A DNA stretch of 64,000 nt from an uncultured Sphingomonadaceae bacterium (GTDB lineage Bacteria; Pseudomonadota; Alphaproteobacteria; Sphingomonadales; Sphingomonadaceae): the NCBI GenBank assembly GCA_947488625.1, contig CANKZR010000002.1:62001-126000 (forward strand), read 5' to 3'. The notes below the pieces were generated by a model. The model was given only the letters and a program-made list of their open reading frames with translations. It had not been told where the DNA came from and made no database searches. Below are positions 8,485 through 16,977 of the stretch, one piece after another; the first letter of the stretch is position 1, and every line of letters begins with the position of its first letter. The position numbers were made by a program, and so were the translations under genes.

Positions 8485-9165
8485 ATGGCTTACGCTGACC
8501 AAGAGATGAGCGGTAGTCGAGTAATCTCGATTATCATCGTTGCCCTCATCCACGTGGCCGTGGGCTACCTGCTCATTTCCGGACTCGCCGTTTCGGCGGT
8601 TCAGGAAATAGCAGAGCGGGTCACCACCGTGGATATTGAGGAGCCGGAACCACCGGAGCCGGAGGAGGAACCACCGCCCCCGCCGCCCGAACAGGACGTA
8701 GCGCCGCCGCCGCCGGTTGCGCCGCCGCCTCCGATCAGCGTGAGCGTCGCTCCGCCACCAATTCGGACACAGGCGAACATCCCGCCGCCGGCACCCCCGG
8801 CGCTCAGGATTCCGCCGCCAGCACCGGCTGCACCGCCGGCTCCCCCTCCGGCACCGCCGCCGCCGCCTTCGCAGGCACGTCCGGCACAGCCTGAAGGGCA
8901 GGCTCGCTGGCAACGCCGGATCATCGAGAACTACCCTTCGCGCGCCCTGCGTCGTGAGATCGAAGGTACGGTCGGTGTTTCCGTGACCGTCGGCAGCAAT
9001 GGCCGCGTCTCATCCTGCCGGGTTACCCGGTCGGCCGATCCGATCCTGGACCAGGCCGCGTGTGATGACATGGAGCGTTACGCGCGCTTCCAGCCTGCAC
9101 TGGATGCCGCCGGCAACCCGACCACCGGCAGCTGGGCGACCAACATCGTTTACCAGATCAACTGA
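8485..9165 (+). CDS. tonB: TonB energy transducer
   Basis: TonB spans the periplasm and passes proton-motive energy from ExbB-ExbD to outer-membrane TonB-dependent receptors. Domains in order: a short cytoplasmic N-terminus, one membrane segment (VISIIIVALIHVAVGYLLISGLAV, residues about 12-35), a very long proline-rich periplasmic linker with EPEPPEPEEE and repeated PPPPP and APP blocks (about 50-135), and a C-terminal TonB domain with RRIIENYPSRALRREIEGTVGVSVTVGSNGRVSSCRVTRSA (about 145-226). 226 residues is normal. It heads a run exbB-exbD-exbD ending at a terminator near 11157. GAAGGGA precedes the ATG. Confidence 0.95.
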   Translation: MAYADQEMSGSRVISIIIVALIHVAVGYLLISGLAVSAVQEIAERVTTVDIEEPEPPEPEEEPPPPPPEQDVAPPPPVAPPPPISVSVAPPPIRTQANIPPPAPPALRIPPPAPAAPPAPPPAPPPPPSQARPAQPEGQARWQRRIIENYPSRALRREIEGTVGVSVTVGSNGRVSSCRVTRSADPILDQAACDDMERYARFQPALDAAGNPTTGSWATNIVYQIN

Positions 9166-9201
9166 TCGAACAGATTTTCTCTAGGAAGAGGACTTAATCG
9201 C

Positions 9202-10026
9202 ATGCTTATCGAAATTCTTGCCGCAGCCGGGGAAGCCCCCGTCAACGAGTTTGGCTTCTGGAAAGCCATGGAAGAGGGCGGCCCGGTCGCCTGGACCATC
9301 CTCGGGATCATGATCATCATGTCCGTCGGATCGTTCTACATCCTGTTCACGAAGATCTTCGAACAGAACAAGGTGATGAAGGAATACCGCAGCAACCGTG
9401 CCGCTTTCTGGCGTGCCGGCTCGCTGAAGGAAGGCGCTTCCAAGTTCGACAAGAACAGCGCGTGGCGCCAGCTGGTCGACGACGGCATCCGTGCCGGCGA
9501 CGAATCGTCCAAGATGGACGACAGCCTGGAATCGCACGATTGGCTGCACGGCACGCTGCAGCGTTCGGAAAGCTCCATCATGGCTCGCCTCAACGGCGGC
9601 CTGCCGTTCCTCGCAACGGTTGGTGCTACGGCTCCCTTCGTCGGCCTGCTCGGCACCGTGATCGGTATCTACCGCGCACTTATCAACATCGGTATCTCCG
9701 GTTCGGCTTCGATCGACAAGGTTGCCGGTCCGGTTGGTGAGGCCCTGATCATGACCGCCATTGGCCTGATCGTGGCTGTGCCGGCCGTGTTCGCCTACAA
9801 CTACCTGATGAGCCGTAACCGCAAGATCCAGGCGATGCTTTCGGGCTTCTCCACCGATCTGCAGGCCAACATCACTTCCAGTGGTGCCGTGAAGCCTGCG
9901 CTGGCCCCGGCGGCCAAGTCGACCTCGACGACCGCCAAGCCTGCTACTGGTGCTACCGCCAAGCCCGCTACCACCAAGATGGGCGCAACCAGCACCTCGA
10001 CCACGCCGAACGCTCCGAAGCGCTAA
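9202..10026 (+). CDS. exbB: ExbB-type proton channel subunit (MotA/TolQ/ExbB family)
   Basis: Forms the inner-membrane proton channel with ExbD and drives TonB. Three membrane segments are visible: AWTILGIMIIMSVGSFYILFTKIF, the conserved ATVGATAPFVGLLGTVIGIYRAL, and ALIMTAIGLIVAVPAVFAYNYLM, with a cytoplasmic domain between the first two. After the last membrane segment and a short helix there is an unusual low-complexity tail of about 45 residues rich in Ala, Thr, Ser, Pro and Lys. It is in an operon with tonB (gap 36 bases) and two exbD genes. Confidence 0.93.
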   Translation: MLIEILAAAGEAPVNEFGFWKAMEEGGPVAWTILGIMIIMSVGSFYILFTKIFEQNKVMKEYRSNRAAFWRAGSLKEGASKFDKNSAWRQLVDDGIRAGDESSKMDDSLESHDWLHGTLQRSESSIMARLNGGLPFLATVGATAPFVGLLGTVIGIYRALINIGISGSASIDKVAGPVGEALIMTAIGLIVAVPAVFAYNYLMSRNRKIQAMLSGFSTDLQANITSSGAVKPALAPAAKSTSTTAKPATGATAKPATTKMGATSTSTTPNAPKR

Positions 10027-10111
10027 GCGTTCGATACATACCGAATGGCGGGCGCTGTCGCATGCGGGCGCCCGCCAACAGATGCAAGTAACCTGAGATA
10101 GGACAAGAGAC

Positions 10112-10651
10112 ATGGCCATAGCGATGGGAGATGGCGCCGGCGAAACGCCGATGTCAGACATCAACACCACGCCGCTGGTGGATGTCATGCTGGTGCTGCT
10201 GATCATCTTCCTGATCGCAGTCCCTGTTGCCATCCAGACCGTCGAAGAGCTCGAAATTCCGATTTTCGAATCGGTCGAGTCCGACGACAAGGTCGAGAAC
10301 CTGCTGATCACGGTGACCACCACCGATGCGGCAGGTCGTACGCCGAGCACGATCAACACGGCATTCGAAGGCGCGACCCGCGACGGCGAGTGCCGGATCT
10401 TCCTGAACAACACCACGCTGGTGGATTCCAGCGAGCTATACGACCGCGCATTCGAGCGTCTCGATGCCATCGTCCAGCGCGCTGGTGGACCGGAGGCGAT
10501 CATGGCCGATCCGGAACTGATCCCGCAAGTGCACATCCGAGGCGATGTCAACGCGCCGTGGCGCTGTGTTGCAGGCACGATCTTCAACGTCCAGGCGGCC
10601 GGCTATCCGACCATCGGATTTATTTCCAACCCCGTCGATCCCAACGGTTGA
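10112..10651 (+). CDS. exbD: ExbD-type biopolymer transporter, long form
   Basis: ExbD partner of ExbB. One N-terminal membrane segment, DINTTPLVDVMLVLLIIFLIAVPVA, carries the conserved proton-relay Asp in the PLVDVMLVLL motif. The periplasmic domain follows. At 179 residues it is longer than the neighbouring copy; the extra part is an insertion in the periplasmic domain (around DAAGRTPSTINTAFEGATRDGECRIFLNNT). The two adjacent, differing exbD genes match the tonB-exbB-exbD1-exbD2 arrangement known in some Gram-negatives such as Xanthomonas. Confidence 0.92.
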   Translation: MAIAMGDGAGETPMSDINTTPLVDVMLVLLIIFLIAVPVAIQTVEELEIPIFESVESDDKVENLLITVTTTDAAGRTPSTINTAFEGATRDGECRIFLNNTTLVDSSELYDRAFERLDAIVQRAGGPEAIMADPELIPQVHIRGDVNAPWRCVAGTIFNVQAAGYPTIGFISNPVDPNG

Positions 10652-10686
10652 TCGGCGCGGTAGAGAGTTTCAAGGAGTAACAACCT

Positions 10687-11124
10687 ATGGCAATGTCAGG
10701 CGGCGGCGACGACGGCGAACCGATGATGGACATGAACATGACGCCGTTGATCGACGTCCTGCTCGTGCTTCTCATCATGTTTATCATCACCATCCCGGTC
10801 GCAACCCACGCGATCAATATCGATCTTCCATCGCCGACCAACAATCCGGACACGCCGGATGTCGATCCGATCAAGAACAAGATCGTGTTGACCCCGGACG
10901 GCCAGATCCTCTGGAATGCAGAGCCGATCAGCCAGGGTGAACTGGTGGGCAATCTGCAGCAGTCCCTCACCTTCGCGGTAGAGCCGGAACTTCAGTTCGA
11001 GCCCGAGGCGAATGCCGGTTATGACCTGTCGGCCAAGGTGCTCAACATCATCAAAGCCAGCGGCGTCACCAAATTCGGCTTCGTCGGCAACGAGAAATAC
11101 CGGAGCTTCAGCAAGGGCGAGTAA
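10687..11124 (+). CDS. exbD: ExbD-type biopolymer transporter, second copy
   Basis: 145-residue ExbD with the canonical single membrane segment DMNMTPLIDVLLVLLIMFIITIPVA and the proton-relay Asp in PLIDVLLVLL. A periplasmic ExbD/TolR domain follows (KIVLTPDGQILWNAEPIS, ending FVGNEKYRSFSKGE). AAGGAG lies about 10 bases before the ATG. It is the last gene of the operon; a strong terminator follows 33 bases later. Its closest relative in the window is the third exbD at 11270. Confidence 0.92.
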   Translation: MAMSGGGDDGEPMMDMNMTPLIDVLLVLLIMFIITIPVATHAINIDLPSPTNNPDTPDVDPIKNKIVLTPDGQILWNAEPISQGELVGNLQQSLTFAVEPELQFEPEANAGYDLSAKVLNIIKASGVTKFGFVGNEKYRSFSKGE

Positions 11125-11156
11125 TTCGCGGCCAAGCTGATACTACGGACGAATCA

Positions 11157-11182
11157 GGGGCGGAGCGATCCGCCCCTTTTTT
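11157..11182 (+). terminator. Intrinsic terminator of the tonB-exbB-exbD-exbD operon
   Basis: Perfect 8-bp stem GGGGCGGA / TCCGCCCC around a GCGA tetraloop, followed by TTTTTT, 33 bases past the second exbD stop. It separates the TonB operon from the third exbD. Confidence 0.93.
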
Positions 11183-11221
11183 GTGTGCGGAGTTCCGCAG
11201 CGGACCATCGCGTTCAACACT

Positions 11222-11250
11222 TTGCTCCACGTGTGATGATATGTTATTAT
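11222..11250 (+). promoter_or_regulatory. Candidate sigma-70 promoter of the third exbD
   Basis: TTGCTC, 17 bases, then TATTAT, within a locally AT-rich stretch (GATATGTTATTATATC) that contrasts with the GC-rich surroundings. It lies after the upstream operon's terminator and just ahead of a GGAGGA ribosome site. Assigned by eye from the motif match. Confidence 0.4.
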
Positions 11251-11269
11251 ATCTATGGAGGAAGAAAAA

Positions 11270-11713
11270 ATGGCTATCCGTTCCCGCATGCTTACGCGTA
11301 CTTTCAACACCATGCCCCAGCCGATGAGTTCTTTGAACATAACGCCGCTGATCGATGTCCTTCTCGTCCTTCTCGTAATGCTGATTCTTTCCATCCCCAT
11401 CGCCGCGCATCGGCTCGATGTGGATCTGCCCGGTCCGGCATCCGGAATAGCCACCAATTGCGAAAGCGTTGCTCTCGTGGTTCGGGACAACGGCGGGGTG
11501 CTATGGAATGGTGATGCCGTTTCTCCGTCAGAACTGCGGGCTCGCCTCGCCAGCGCGGCAAGCCAGAACGAAATGCCCCTGATCCGCTTCGAACCCGAAG
11601 CGCGCGCAAGCTACGAGGACAGCGTCAACGTCATCAACGCGGTGGCCGACGCCAACCTCGACAAATTCGCCTTCGTGGGAAACGAGCGTTATCGAGATTT
11701 CGACTCTGAGTGA
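11270..11713 (+). CDS. Third ExbD-type protein, separate transcription unit
   Basis: 147-residue ExbD/TolR family member. The membrane segment SLNITPLIDVLLVLLVMLILSIPIA retains the proton-relay Asp, and the C-terminus LDKFAFVGNERYRDFDSE mirrors the second exbD. The track begins at 11255, but ATG 11270 (MAIRSRMLTRTFNT) is preceded by GGAGGAAGAAAAA, a near-ideal ribosome site, so I use it. It lies beyond the TonB operon terminator with its own candidate promoter. The periplasmic domain has diverged from both operon copies. It may serve an alternative ExbB complex or be regulated separately; that is inference. Confidence 0.82.
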   Translation: MAIRSRMLTRTFNTMPQPMSSLNITPLIDVLLVLLVMLILSIPIAAHRLDVDLPGPASGIATNCESVALVVRDNGGVLWNGDAVSPSELRARLASAASQNEMPLIRFEPEARASYEDSVNVINAVADANLDKFAFVGNERYRDFDSE

Positions 11714-11770
11714 CCGTCCGATCGGTCTGATAAGGGGAGAGGTTGCATAGCACTGCCGCCTCCACCGCGC

Positions 11771-12445
11771 GTGACGGTGAATGACAACGATCGCTTGAGC
11801 CTGTTCACCCACGCCGGGGCCGTGTGCTTTCCGAATGCGATAACCGCGCAACAAGCTGCTTTCGATAGCATACTCACACAGTGGCCGGGCAAGGCTGCGG
11901 CCCACCGGTTTCCCGATCTGCGCCCGCTTGCTCCGATCGTTGCCGACAGCGCATGTGCTGCCATTGCGCAGGACCTGATCGGACAATCCGCGCGTGCCGT
12001 ACTTTTCGACAAGACCAAGCGCGCCAACTGGTCGCTCGCATGGCACCGGGACAGAACGGTCGCAGTGGCCGCCCGCAAGAACGTGGCCGGCTTCGACAAC
12101 TGGACCCTCAAGCGGGGCGTTCACCATGTCGAACCACCCTTCGACCTGCTTGTGGAAATGGCGACATTGTGGATCCACCTCGACGATGTCGGGCCCGACA
12201 ACGGGCCTCTCGACAGTGCGCCCGGGTCGCACCGTCTGGGGTTGGGCCCCGAACATGCAATTGCACAGGCCGTGCGTGACTGCGGTGTTCATACCTGCGA
12301 AGCCAGGGCGGGCGATGTCTAGGCCTACGCCACTCCAATCCTGCATTCGTCGGCGGCAAGCGCGCTTCCGCAGTCTCGCCGGGTCTTGCAAGTCGACACT
12401 GCGCAAGGGCGCTTCCCGAACCTCTCGAATGGCTGCCCCCTTTGA
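11771..12445 (+). pseudogene. Phytanoyl-CoA dioxygenase (PhyH)-like gene interrupted by a TAG codon
   Basis: The track ORF stops at 12322, but the same frame continues with PhyH-like sequence to a TGA at 12443-12445. The upstream part has the Fe(II)/2-oxoglutarate oxygenase pattern: HRD (H-x-D) in WSLAWHRDRTVAVAA, and a second His in DSAPGSHRLGLGPEH. At the break the sequence reads GDV-TAG-AYATPILHSSAAS...RRVLQVD, where homologues normally have GDVWAYxTPILHxS. A single TGG to TAG change explains it. The start is a GTG at 11771. Either a recent nonsense mutation, a sequencing error, or (unlikely) readthrough. Confidence 0.8.
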
Positions 12446-12454
12446 AAGCGGCTT

Positions 12455-14914
12455 TCAGTCTCCCAGCACGTCCGGCATACCGTCCACCCGCATGGCTGCA
12501 CCGGCAAGGGTCTCGGCTTCCAGCAGCAGTTCGTCGTCCTGCGCGCCCTGCGGCACGCTTTCTCGCCCGATCATCACCATCACCGGCACGGCCAGCGGGC
12601 TGACCCGGTCGAGCGTCACGTGATCCAGCCGTTCGGCGGCGCTATCCAGCAGGTCACCCAGCCGGCCAATATCGGTCATGCGTGCGCGCGCATCCGCCCA
12701 GGCCGCCTCGATCAGCACGTGATCGGGCTCGTACTTGCGCAGAACGTCGTAGATAAGGTCGGTGCTGAAAGTAACCTGACGGCCGGTCTTGCGCTTGCCG
12801 GGGTGCTGGCGCTCCACCAGCCCGCCGATCACCGCCACCTCGCGAAAGGCGCGGCGCAAAAGGTGCGAATCCTGCACCCAGTCGATAAATTCATCGGTCA
12901 GGATATCGGGTGACAGCAGGGGGCGCGGATCATCTACCGGCTTCAACCCCCACACCGCCAGCGAATAGTCGTTGGCGACAAAGCCCCCCGGCATCAGCCC
13001 CATGTCCTCCATCCGCTTGGTAATCAGCATGCCGAGCGACTGGTTCGCGTTCCATCCGACGAAGGTGTAATAGACGGTGTAGTGCCGCTTGGCGTGGGGG
13101 AAGCTTTCCACCAGCAGGTTATCCGGCCCCGGCAGGTGGCTGCGCCAGTCCTGCACTTCCAGCCATTCGCGAACATCATCGGGAAAGCGTGACCAGCCCG
13201 CCCGGTCCACCAGCAGCGCGCGAACACGGTCGGCCAGATGGGTGGTAAGCGGCAGGCGCAACCCGCCATAGCTGGGGATCATCGCGGACTTGGAACTGGC
13301 GCGCACGGTCAGTTCCATGTCCTTGAGCTGCTCCACCTCGACATTCACGCCGGCGAACTGGAAGGTATCGCCCGGTCGAAGCGATGCGGCGAAGCGTTCC
13401 TCCACCTTGCCGAGCGAGCGACCGTTCCGAAAGCGCACATCCAGCATCTCGGAATCGATGATGATACCGGCGTTCATGCGGTGGCGTTGCGCCTGTTCGG
13501 GATGCGTCAGGCGCCACACGCCCTCACCGTCGCGCGTAATGCGCTTGAACTTGTCGTAAGCTTTCAGCGCGTAACCGCCGGTGGCTACGAATTCCAGCAC
13601 GCGCGAAAACTGCTCGGCATCGATTGTCGCATAGGGCCAGCAGGAGCGGATTTCCGATAGCAGCTCGTCCTCGCGAAACGGCGCAGCGCAGGCGCAGGCC
13701 ATCACATGCTGCGCCAGCACGTCGAGACCGCCGGGACGGAAGTCCTCGCCATCACGCTGGCCTTCGTCCACCGCCTGCATTGCAGCGGTCGCCTCCAGAA
13801 ACTCGAACCGATTGCCCGGCACCAGCAGCGCGCGGCTCGGCTGATCAAGCCGGTGATTGGCACGGCCGATACGCTGCAACAGGCGAGAAGAGCCTTTGGG
13901 AGCGCCCATCTGCACCACCATGTCGATATCGCCCCAGTCGACCCCCAGATCCAGGCTGGCGGTACACACGAGTGCCCGCAGTTTGCCCCGCGCCATGGCG
14001 CCTTCCACCTTCCGGCGCGCTTCTTTCGAAAGCGAGCCGTGGTGAATGCCGATGGGCAGGTTATCCTCGTTCGCATCCCAAAGATGCTGGAAGATATATT
14101 CCGCCAGGAAACGCGTGTTGGTAAATACCAGCGTGGTCTTGTTCTTTCGAATGCGTTCGTAAAGCTGGGGGATGGACCAAGTGGCCGCGTGGCCGCCCCA
14201 GGGTACGCGTTCCTCGTTCGGCAGCAGGATTTCTACCTCGGGTTCCGCGCCCGTTTCTCCCTGCACCAGCTCTACTGTGTCCACATCGCCCCAAGGCGCA
14301 ATCCAGCCGCGATAACCCTCCGGATCGGCCACCGTCGCGGAAAGGGCCGCGCGCTGCATATCGGGTGCGATGGCCTGCAGGCGGGTAAGCGCCAGCGCCA
14401 GCAGGTCGCCGCGCTTTTGCGTGGCAAAGGCGTGTATCTCGTCCACCACCACCCGTTTGAGCCCTTCGAACAACGTGAGGCTGTCCTCAAAGCTCAGGAG
14501 CAGCGAGAGGCTTTCAGGCGTGGTGAGCAGGATGTTGGGCGGCTTGGCGCGCTGGCGACGCTTGCGATCCGACGGAGTGTCTCCGCTACGCGTTTCGATC
14601 GTCAGATCGAGACCCATTTCCTCTACCGGCGTGAACAGGTTGCGCTGCACGTCATGCGCCAATGCCTTCAGCGGCGAGATATACAAGGTGTGCAGCCCCT
14701 GCGGACGTTGTCCATCCCCGATGCGCGAGGGGCAGAAGGCCGCCAATGTAGGCAGGAACCCGGCCAGGGTCTTGCCCGCCCCCGTGTCGGCCACCAACAT
14801 GGCATGCTTTCCCGCGTCGGAGGCGCTCAGCATATCAGCCTGGTGCCGCCGCACCCGCCAGCCACGGGCGGTAAACCATTCGGTAATCTCGGGCGGGATG
14901 GCTGAGGCGGTCAC
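12455..14914 (-). CDS. Ligase-associated DEXH-box helicase (Lhr-like)
   Basis: Large superfamily 2 helicase of the Lhr family, of the subgroup known to occur with an ATP-dependent DNA ligase and nucleases in a DNA-repair gene set. Motifs in order: Q-motif-like RRHQADML, Walker A VADTGAGKTLAGF, SPLKALAHD, LLTTPESLSLLL, DEIH in VVDEIHAFATQKRG, ALSATVADPEG, CTASLDLGVDWGDIDMVVQMGAPKG, and QRIGRANHRLDQPSRALLVP. The C-terminal half is the Lhr-specific winged-helix and core-domain region. The track uses a TTG at 14923; GTG at 14914 is equally likely and gives about 819 residues. The partner ligase and nucleases are not adjacent here. It is convergent with the broken PhyH-like gene. Confidence 0.9.
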   Translation of the reverse strand: MTASAIPPEITEWFTARGWRVRRHQADMLSASDAGKHAMLVADTGAGKTLAGFLPTLAAFCPSRIGDGQRPQGLHTLYISPLKALAHDVQRNLFTPVEEMGLDLTIETRSGDTPSDRKRRQRAKPPNILLTTPESLSLLLSFEDSLTLFEGLKRVVVDEIHAFATQKRGDLLALALTRLQAIAPDMQRAALSATVADPEGYRGWIAPWGDVDTVELVQGETGAEPEVEILLPNEERVPWGGHAATWSIPQLYERIRKNKTTLVFTNTRFLAEYIFQHLWDANEDNLPIGIHHGSLSKEARRKVEGAMARGKLRALVCTASLDLGVDWGDIDMVVQMGAPKGSSRLLQRIGRANHRLDQPSRALLVPGNRFEFLEATAAMQAVDEGQRDGEDFRPGGLDVLAQHVMACACAAPFREDELLSEIRSCWPYATIDAEQFSRVLEFVATGGYALKAYDKFKRITRDGEGVWRLTHPEQAQRHRMNAGIIIDSEMLDVRFRNGRSLGKVEERFAASLRPGDTFQFAGVNVEVEQLKDMELTVRASSKSAMIPSYGGLRLPLTTHLADRVRALLVDRAGWSRFPDDVREWLEVQDWRSHLPGPDNLLVESFPHAKRHYTVYYTFVGWNANQSLGMLITKRMEDMGLMPGGFVANDYSLAVWGLKPVDDPRPLLSPDILTDEFIDWVQDSHLLRRAFREVAVIGGLVERQHPGKRKTGRQVTFSTDLIYDVLRKYEPDHVLIEAAWADARARMTDIGRLGDLLDSAAERLDHVTLDRVSPLAVPVMVMIGRESVPQGAQDDELLLEAETLAGAAMRVDGMPDVLGD

Positions 14915-15207
14915 GATCCTCAAGCGATAGAGCCTCGCGCAGGTTCCGTCACCTTTGCCGCGACACTGCTAGCGGGTCCGGAGAATGCGGCCACCCATCG
15001 CACTTAACCTTTGTAAATGCCCCTCTTTTTCATATTGCCACGCATTGCGACAAGATGTCCTGCCATCGCGCCGAGGCGAATGGCCCCGCGCTCTCGTTCT
15101 GCGTTTAATCCATACAGACCCCGCATTTTCATTGCGAGGTCCGGCGGGCGAACGCTGCCCCCTTCGCTGCCGGAGTTGACCGGGGCAAAATGCAGGAGAG
15201 ACTGACA

Positions 15208-16065
15208 ATGGCAAATCGATACAGAGAGCGGGCGCAAGGCCAACAAGGCTACAGCGATAACGGCCAATCGCGGTACGGGAGACAGGACGAACAGTTCGAC
15301 CAGCAGTCGTCACGCCAGTACGGCGATGATTACGACTATGGCTATGATGATCGCGGATCGCGCATGGACAACGCTGGCAGCTACGGCCAGAGCCGCGCGG
15401 ATCGCAATTTCGGGCGTGATTTCCAAAGCGAGCGCGGGTTTGGCGGAAGCGACTACCGCCGATCGGGCGCATACGATCCGCTTGCCGATTACGACCGTCA
15501 GCAGACACGATCACGCGGCAGCCACGGCGGGTCGGGGCGCGACCGCGATTTCGATCGGAGCTATGGCAGCAACACCTCAAGCCGTTCGAACTATGGACGC
15601 GGTGAGTACGCACCCGATGAGCGTCGCGACCACGACCGCGGCTTTTTCGACAAGGCAGGCGACGAAGTGGCGAGCTGGTTCGGCGACGATGAAGCCGAGC
15701 GACGCCGCGAGATGGACTACCGTCGCCAGCAGGACCATCATGCCAGCCGGGGCCAGAGCCATCGCGGTCGCGGGCCGAAGAACTACAGCCGGACGGACGA
15801 GCGCATTCTGGAAGATGCTTGCGATCACCTGACCCACGATCACGGTGTGGATGCCAGCGATATGGAAGTCACCGTAAAGAACGGCGAACTGACGCTGGAC
15901 GGCAAGGTCAACTCGCGCTGGGAAAAGCGCCGCGCAGAGGATTGCGTGCACGACATTTCGGGCGTGAAGCATGTGCAGAACAATCTGCGCCTTCGCGATA
16001 CGGATATGCGCGCCGACCGGACCGACACGTCACGCGATAGCACCACTTCCGGCAAGACTGCCTGA
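15208..16065 (+). CDS. SWFGD-motif / BON-domain protein with a low-complexity N-terminus
   Basis: The track begins six codons upstream, but the ATG at 15208 (MANRYRERAQGQQGY) has AGGAGAG upstream. The first roughly 140 residues are low-complexity, rich in Arg, Asp, Tyr, Gly, Ser and Gln, and likely disordered. A short motif follows, GDEVASWFGDDEAERRREMDY, known from alphaproteobacterial proteins of unknown function. The C-terminus is a BON domain (RILEDACDHLTHDHGVDASDMEVTVKNGELTLDGKVNSRWEKRRAEDCVHDISGVKHVQNNLRL), a fold linked to lipid or envelope binding and often to stress. No signal peptide is seen, so it is probably cytoplasmic. A terminator follows. Confidence 0.85.
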   Translation: MANRYRERAQGQQGYSDNGQSRYGRQDEQFDQQSSRQYGDDYDYGYDDRGSRMDNAGSYGQSRADRNFGRDFQSERGFGGSDYRRSGAYDPLADYDRQQTRSRGSHGGSGRDRDFDRSYGSNTSSRSNYGRGEYAPDERRDHDRGFFDKAGDEVASWFGDDEAERRREMDYRRQQDHHASRGQSHRGRGPKNYSRTDERILEDACDHLTHDHGVDASDMEVTVKNGELTLDGKVNSRWEKRRAEDCVHDISGVKHVQNNLRLRDTDMRADRTDTSRDSTTSGKTA

Positions 16066-16113
16066 TGCGGTAACTGATTGCTTCTTGGCCATGATTTGGC
16101 CGACGACAGCAAG

Positions 16114-16141
16114 AGGGGCTCACGATTGCGGGCCCCTTTTT
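16114..16141 (+). terminator. Terminator after the SWFGD/BON gene
   Basis: Stem GGGGCTC / GGGCCCC (one G-T pair), 8-base loop, then TTTTT, about 50 bases after the stop. Between convergent genes. Confidence 0.8.
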
Positions 16142-16159
16142 CTTGCTCGTGTGTGTGAG

Positions 16160-16966
16160 CTACATTTCCTCAGCGTGGGTTTGCGCGGCTGCGTCCATGC
16201 CCGCTTGCAGTTCCTGTGCGGAAAGACCCGTCAACTGCGTCAGGCGATTGCGATCCGCCTTCGACAGGTCTGCGAAGTTACGCGCTTCGGGAACGTCGGC
16301 CAGCGCCTCTTCCATCAGCACGGGCATCTGCGCGAAAGAACCGAACAGCAGGTCCGGCTCTGCGAACATGGCGGCCACGATGCGAGGGTCCCCCGCCATA
16401 GCGTAGGATTGGCGGGCATAGCTGAGTCCGCTCGGCGTAGAGAAGAAGCTGTCGATATCGACCAGCTCGTCTTGCGTAAAATAGATCGCGTAAAGCTCGC
16501 TCATGACGTCGCGCATCACCGGTTCCATTCGGGTCATCATGTCCGCCATCATGGTCTGGGTCATCGTGCTGATCACGCGGTTGCGCTCTTGCCAGGCGGG
16601 ATCGACGATAGCCAGGATCTCGGTCGACGCAGTCTCGTCCAGCGACAATTCTTCGGGACGGTAGCCCAAGGCACCTGCAAGCGCAGCGCCTTCATCTTCA
16701 TTGGCCATTTCGAGAATGGGGCCAAGCACACCGTCGAAGGTGGAGCCCATTACTTCCATCATCGCGCCTTCGGGCAGGATGCGTTCGACAATAGCCCGCG
16801 CCATCGGCAGCCGCGCCTTTTGTTCCTGTGTCAGCGGCTCTACCTCGAACATGGCGCCCAGTTGCGCCAGTTCTTCCATGCCCGGCTCGTCCTGAGCCAC
16901 CGCAACGGCTGGCGTAAGTGCAAGCGTGGCCACGCCGGCAAGCGTCAGGATTGATTTGCGTAACAT
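16160..16966 (-). CDS. DUF2059-type secreted protein (268 aa)
   Basis: Signal peptide MLRKSILTLAGVATLALTPAVAVAQDE with probable cleavage after AVA or VAQ, so exported. The mature part is helical and Met/Glu-rich. The stretch MSELYAIYFTQDELVDIDSFFSTPSGLSYARQSYAM fits the DUF2059 signature (YxxxFTxxEL..I..FY.TP.G). A second copy-like region at residues 50-75 has similar helices. The biochemical role of the family is unknown. It lies 11 bases downstream of the phosphohexomutase gene on the same strand, so it is probably in that operon. Confidence 0.75.
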   Translation of the reverse strand: MLRKSILTLAGVATLALTPAVAVAQDEPGMEELAQLGAMFEVEPLTQEQKARLPMARAIVERILPEGAMMEVMGSTFDGVLGPILEMANEDEGAALAGALGYRPEELSLDETASTEILAIVDPAWQERNRVISTMTQTMMADMMTRMEPVMRDVMSELYAIYFTQDELVDIDSFFSTPSGLSYARQSYAMAGDPRIVAAMFAEPDLLFGSFAQMPVLMEEALADVPEARNFADLSKADRNRLTQLTGLSAQELQAGMDAAAQTHAEEM

Positions 16967-16977
16967 GTTCGTCCCCC

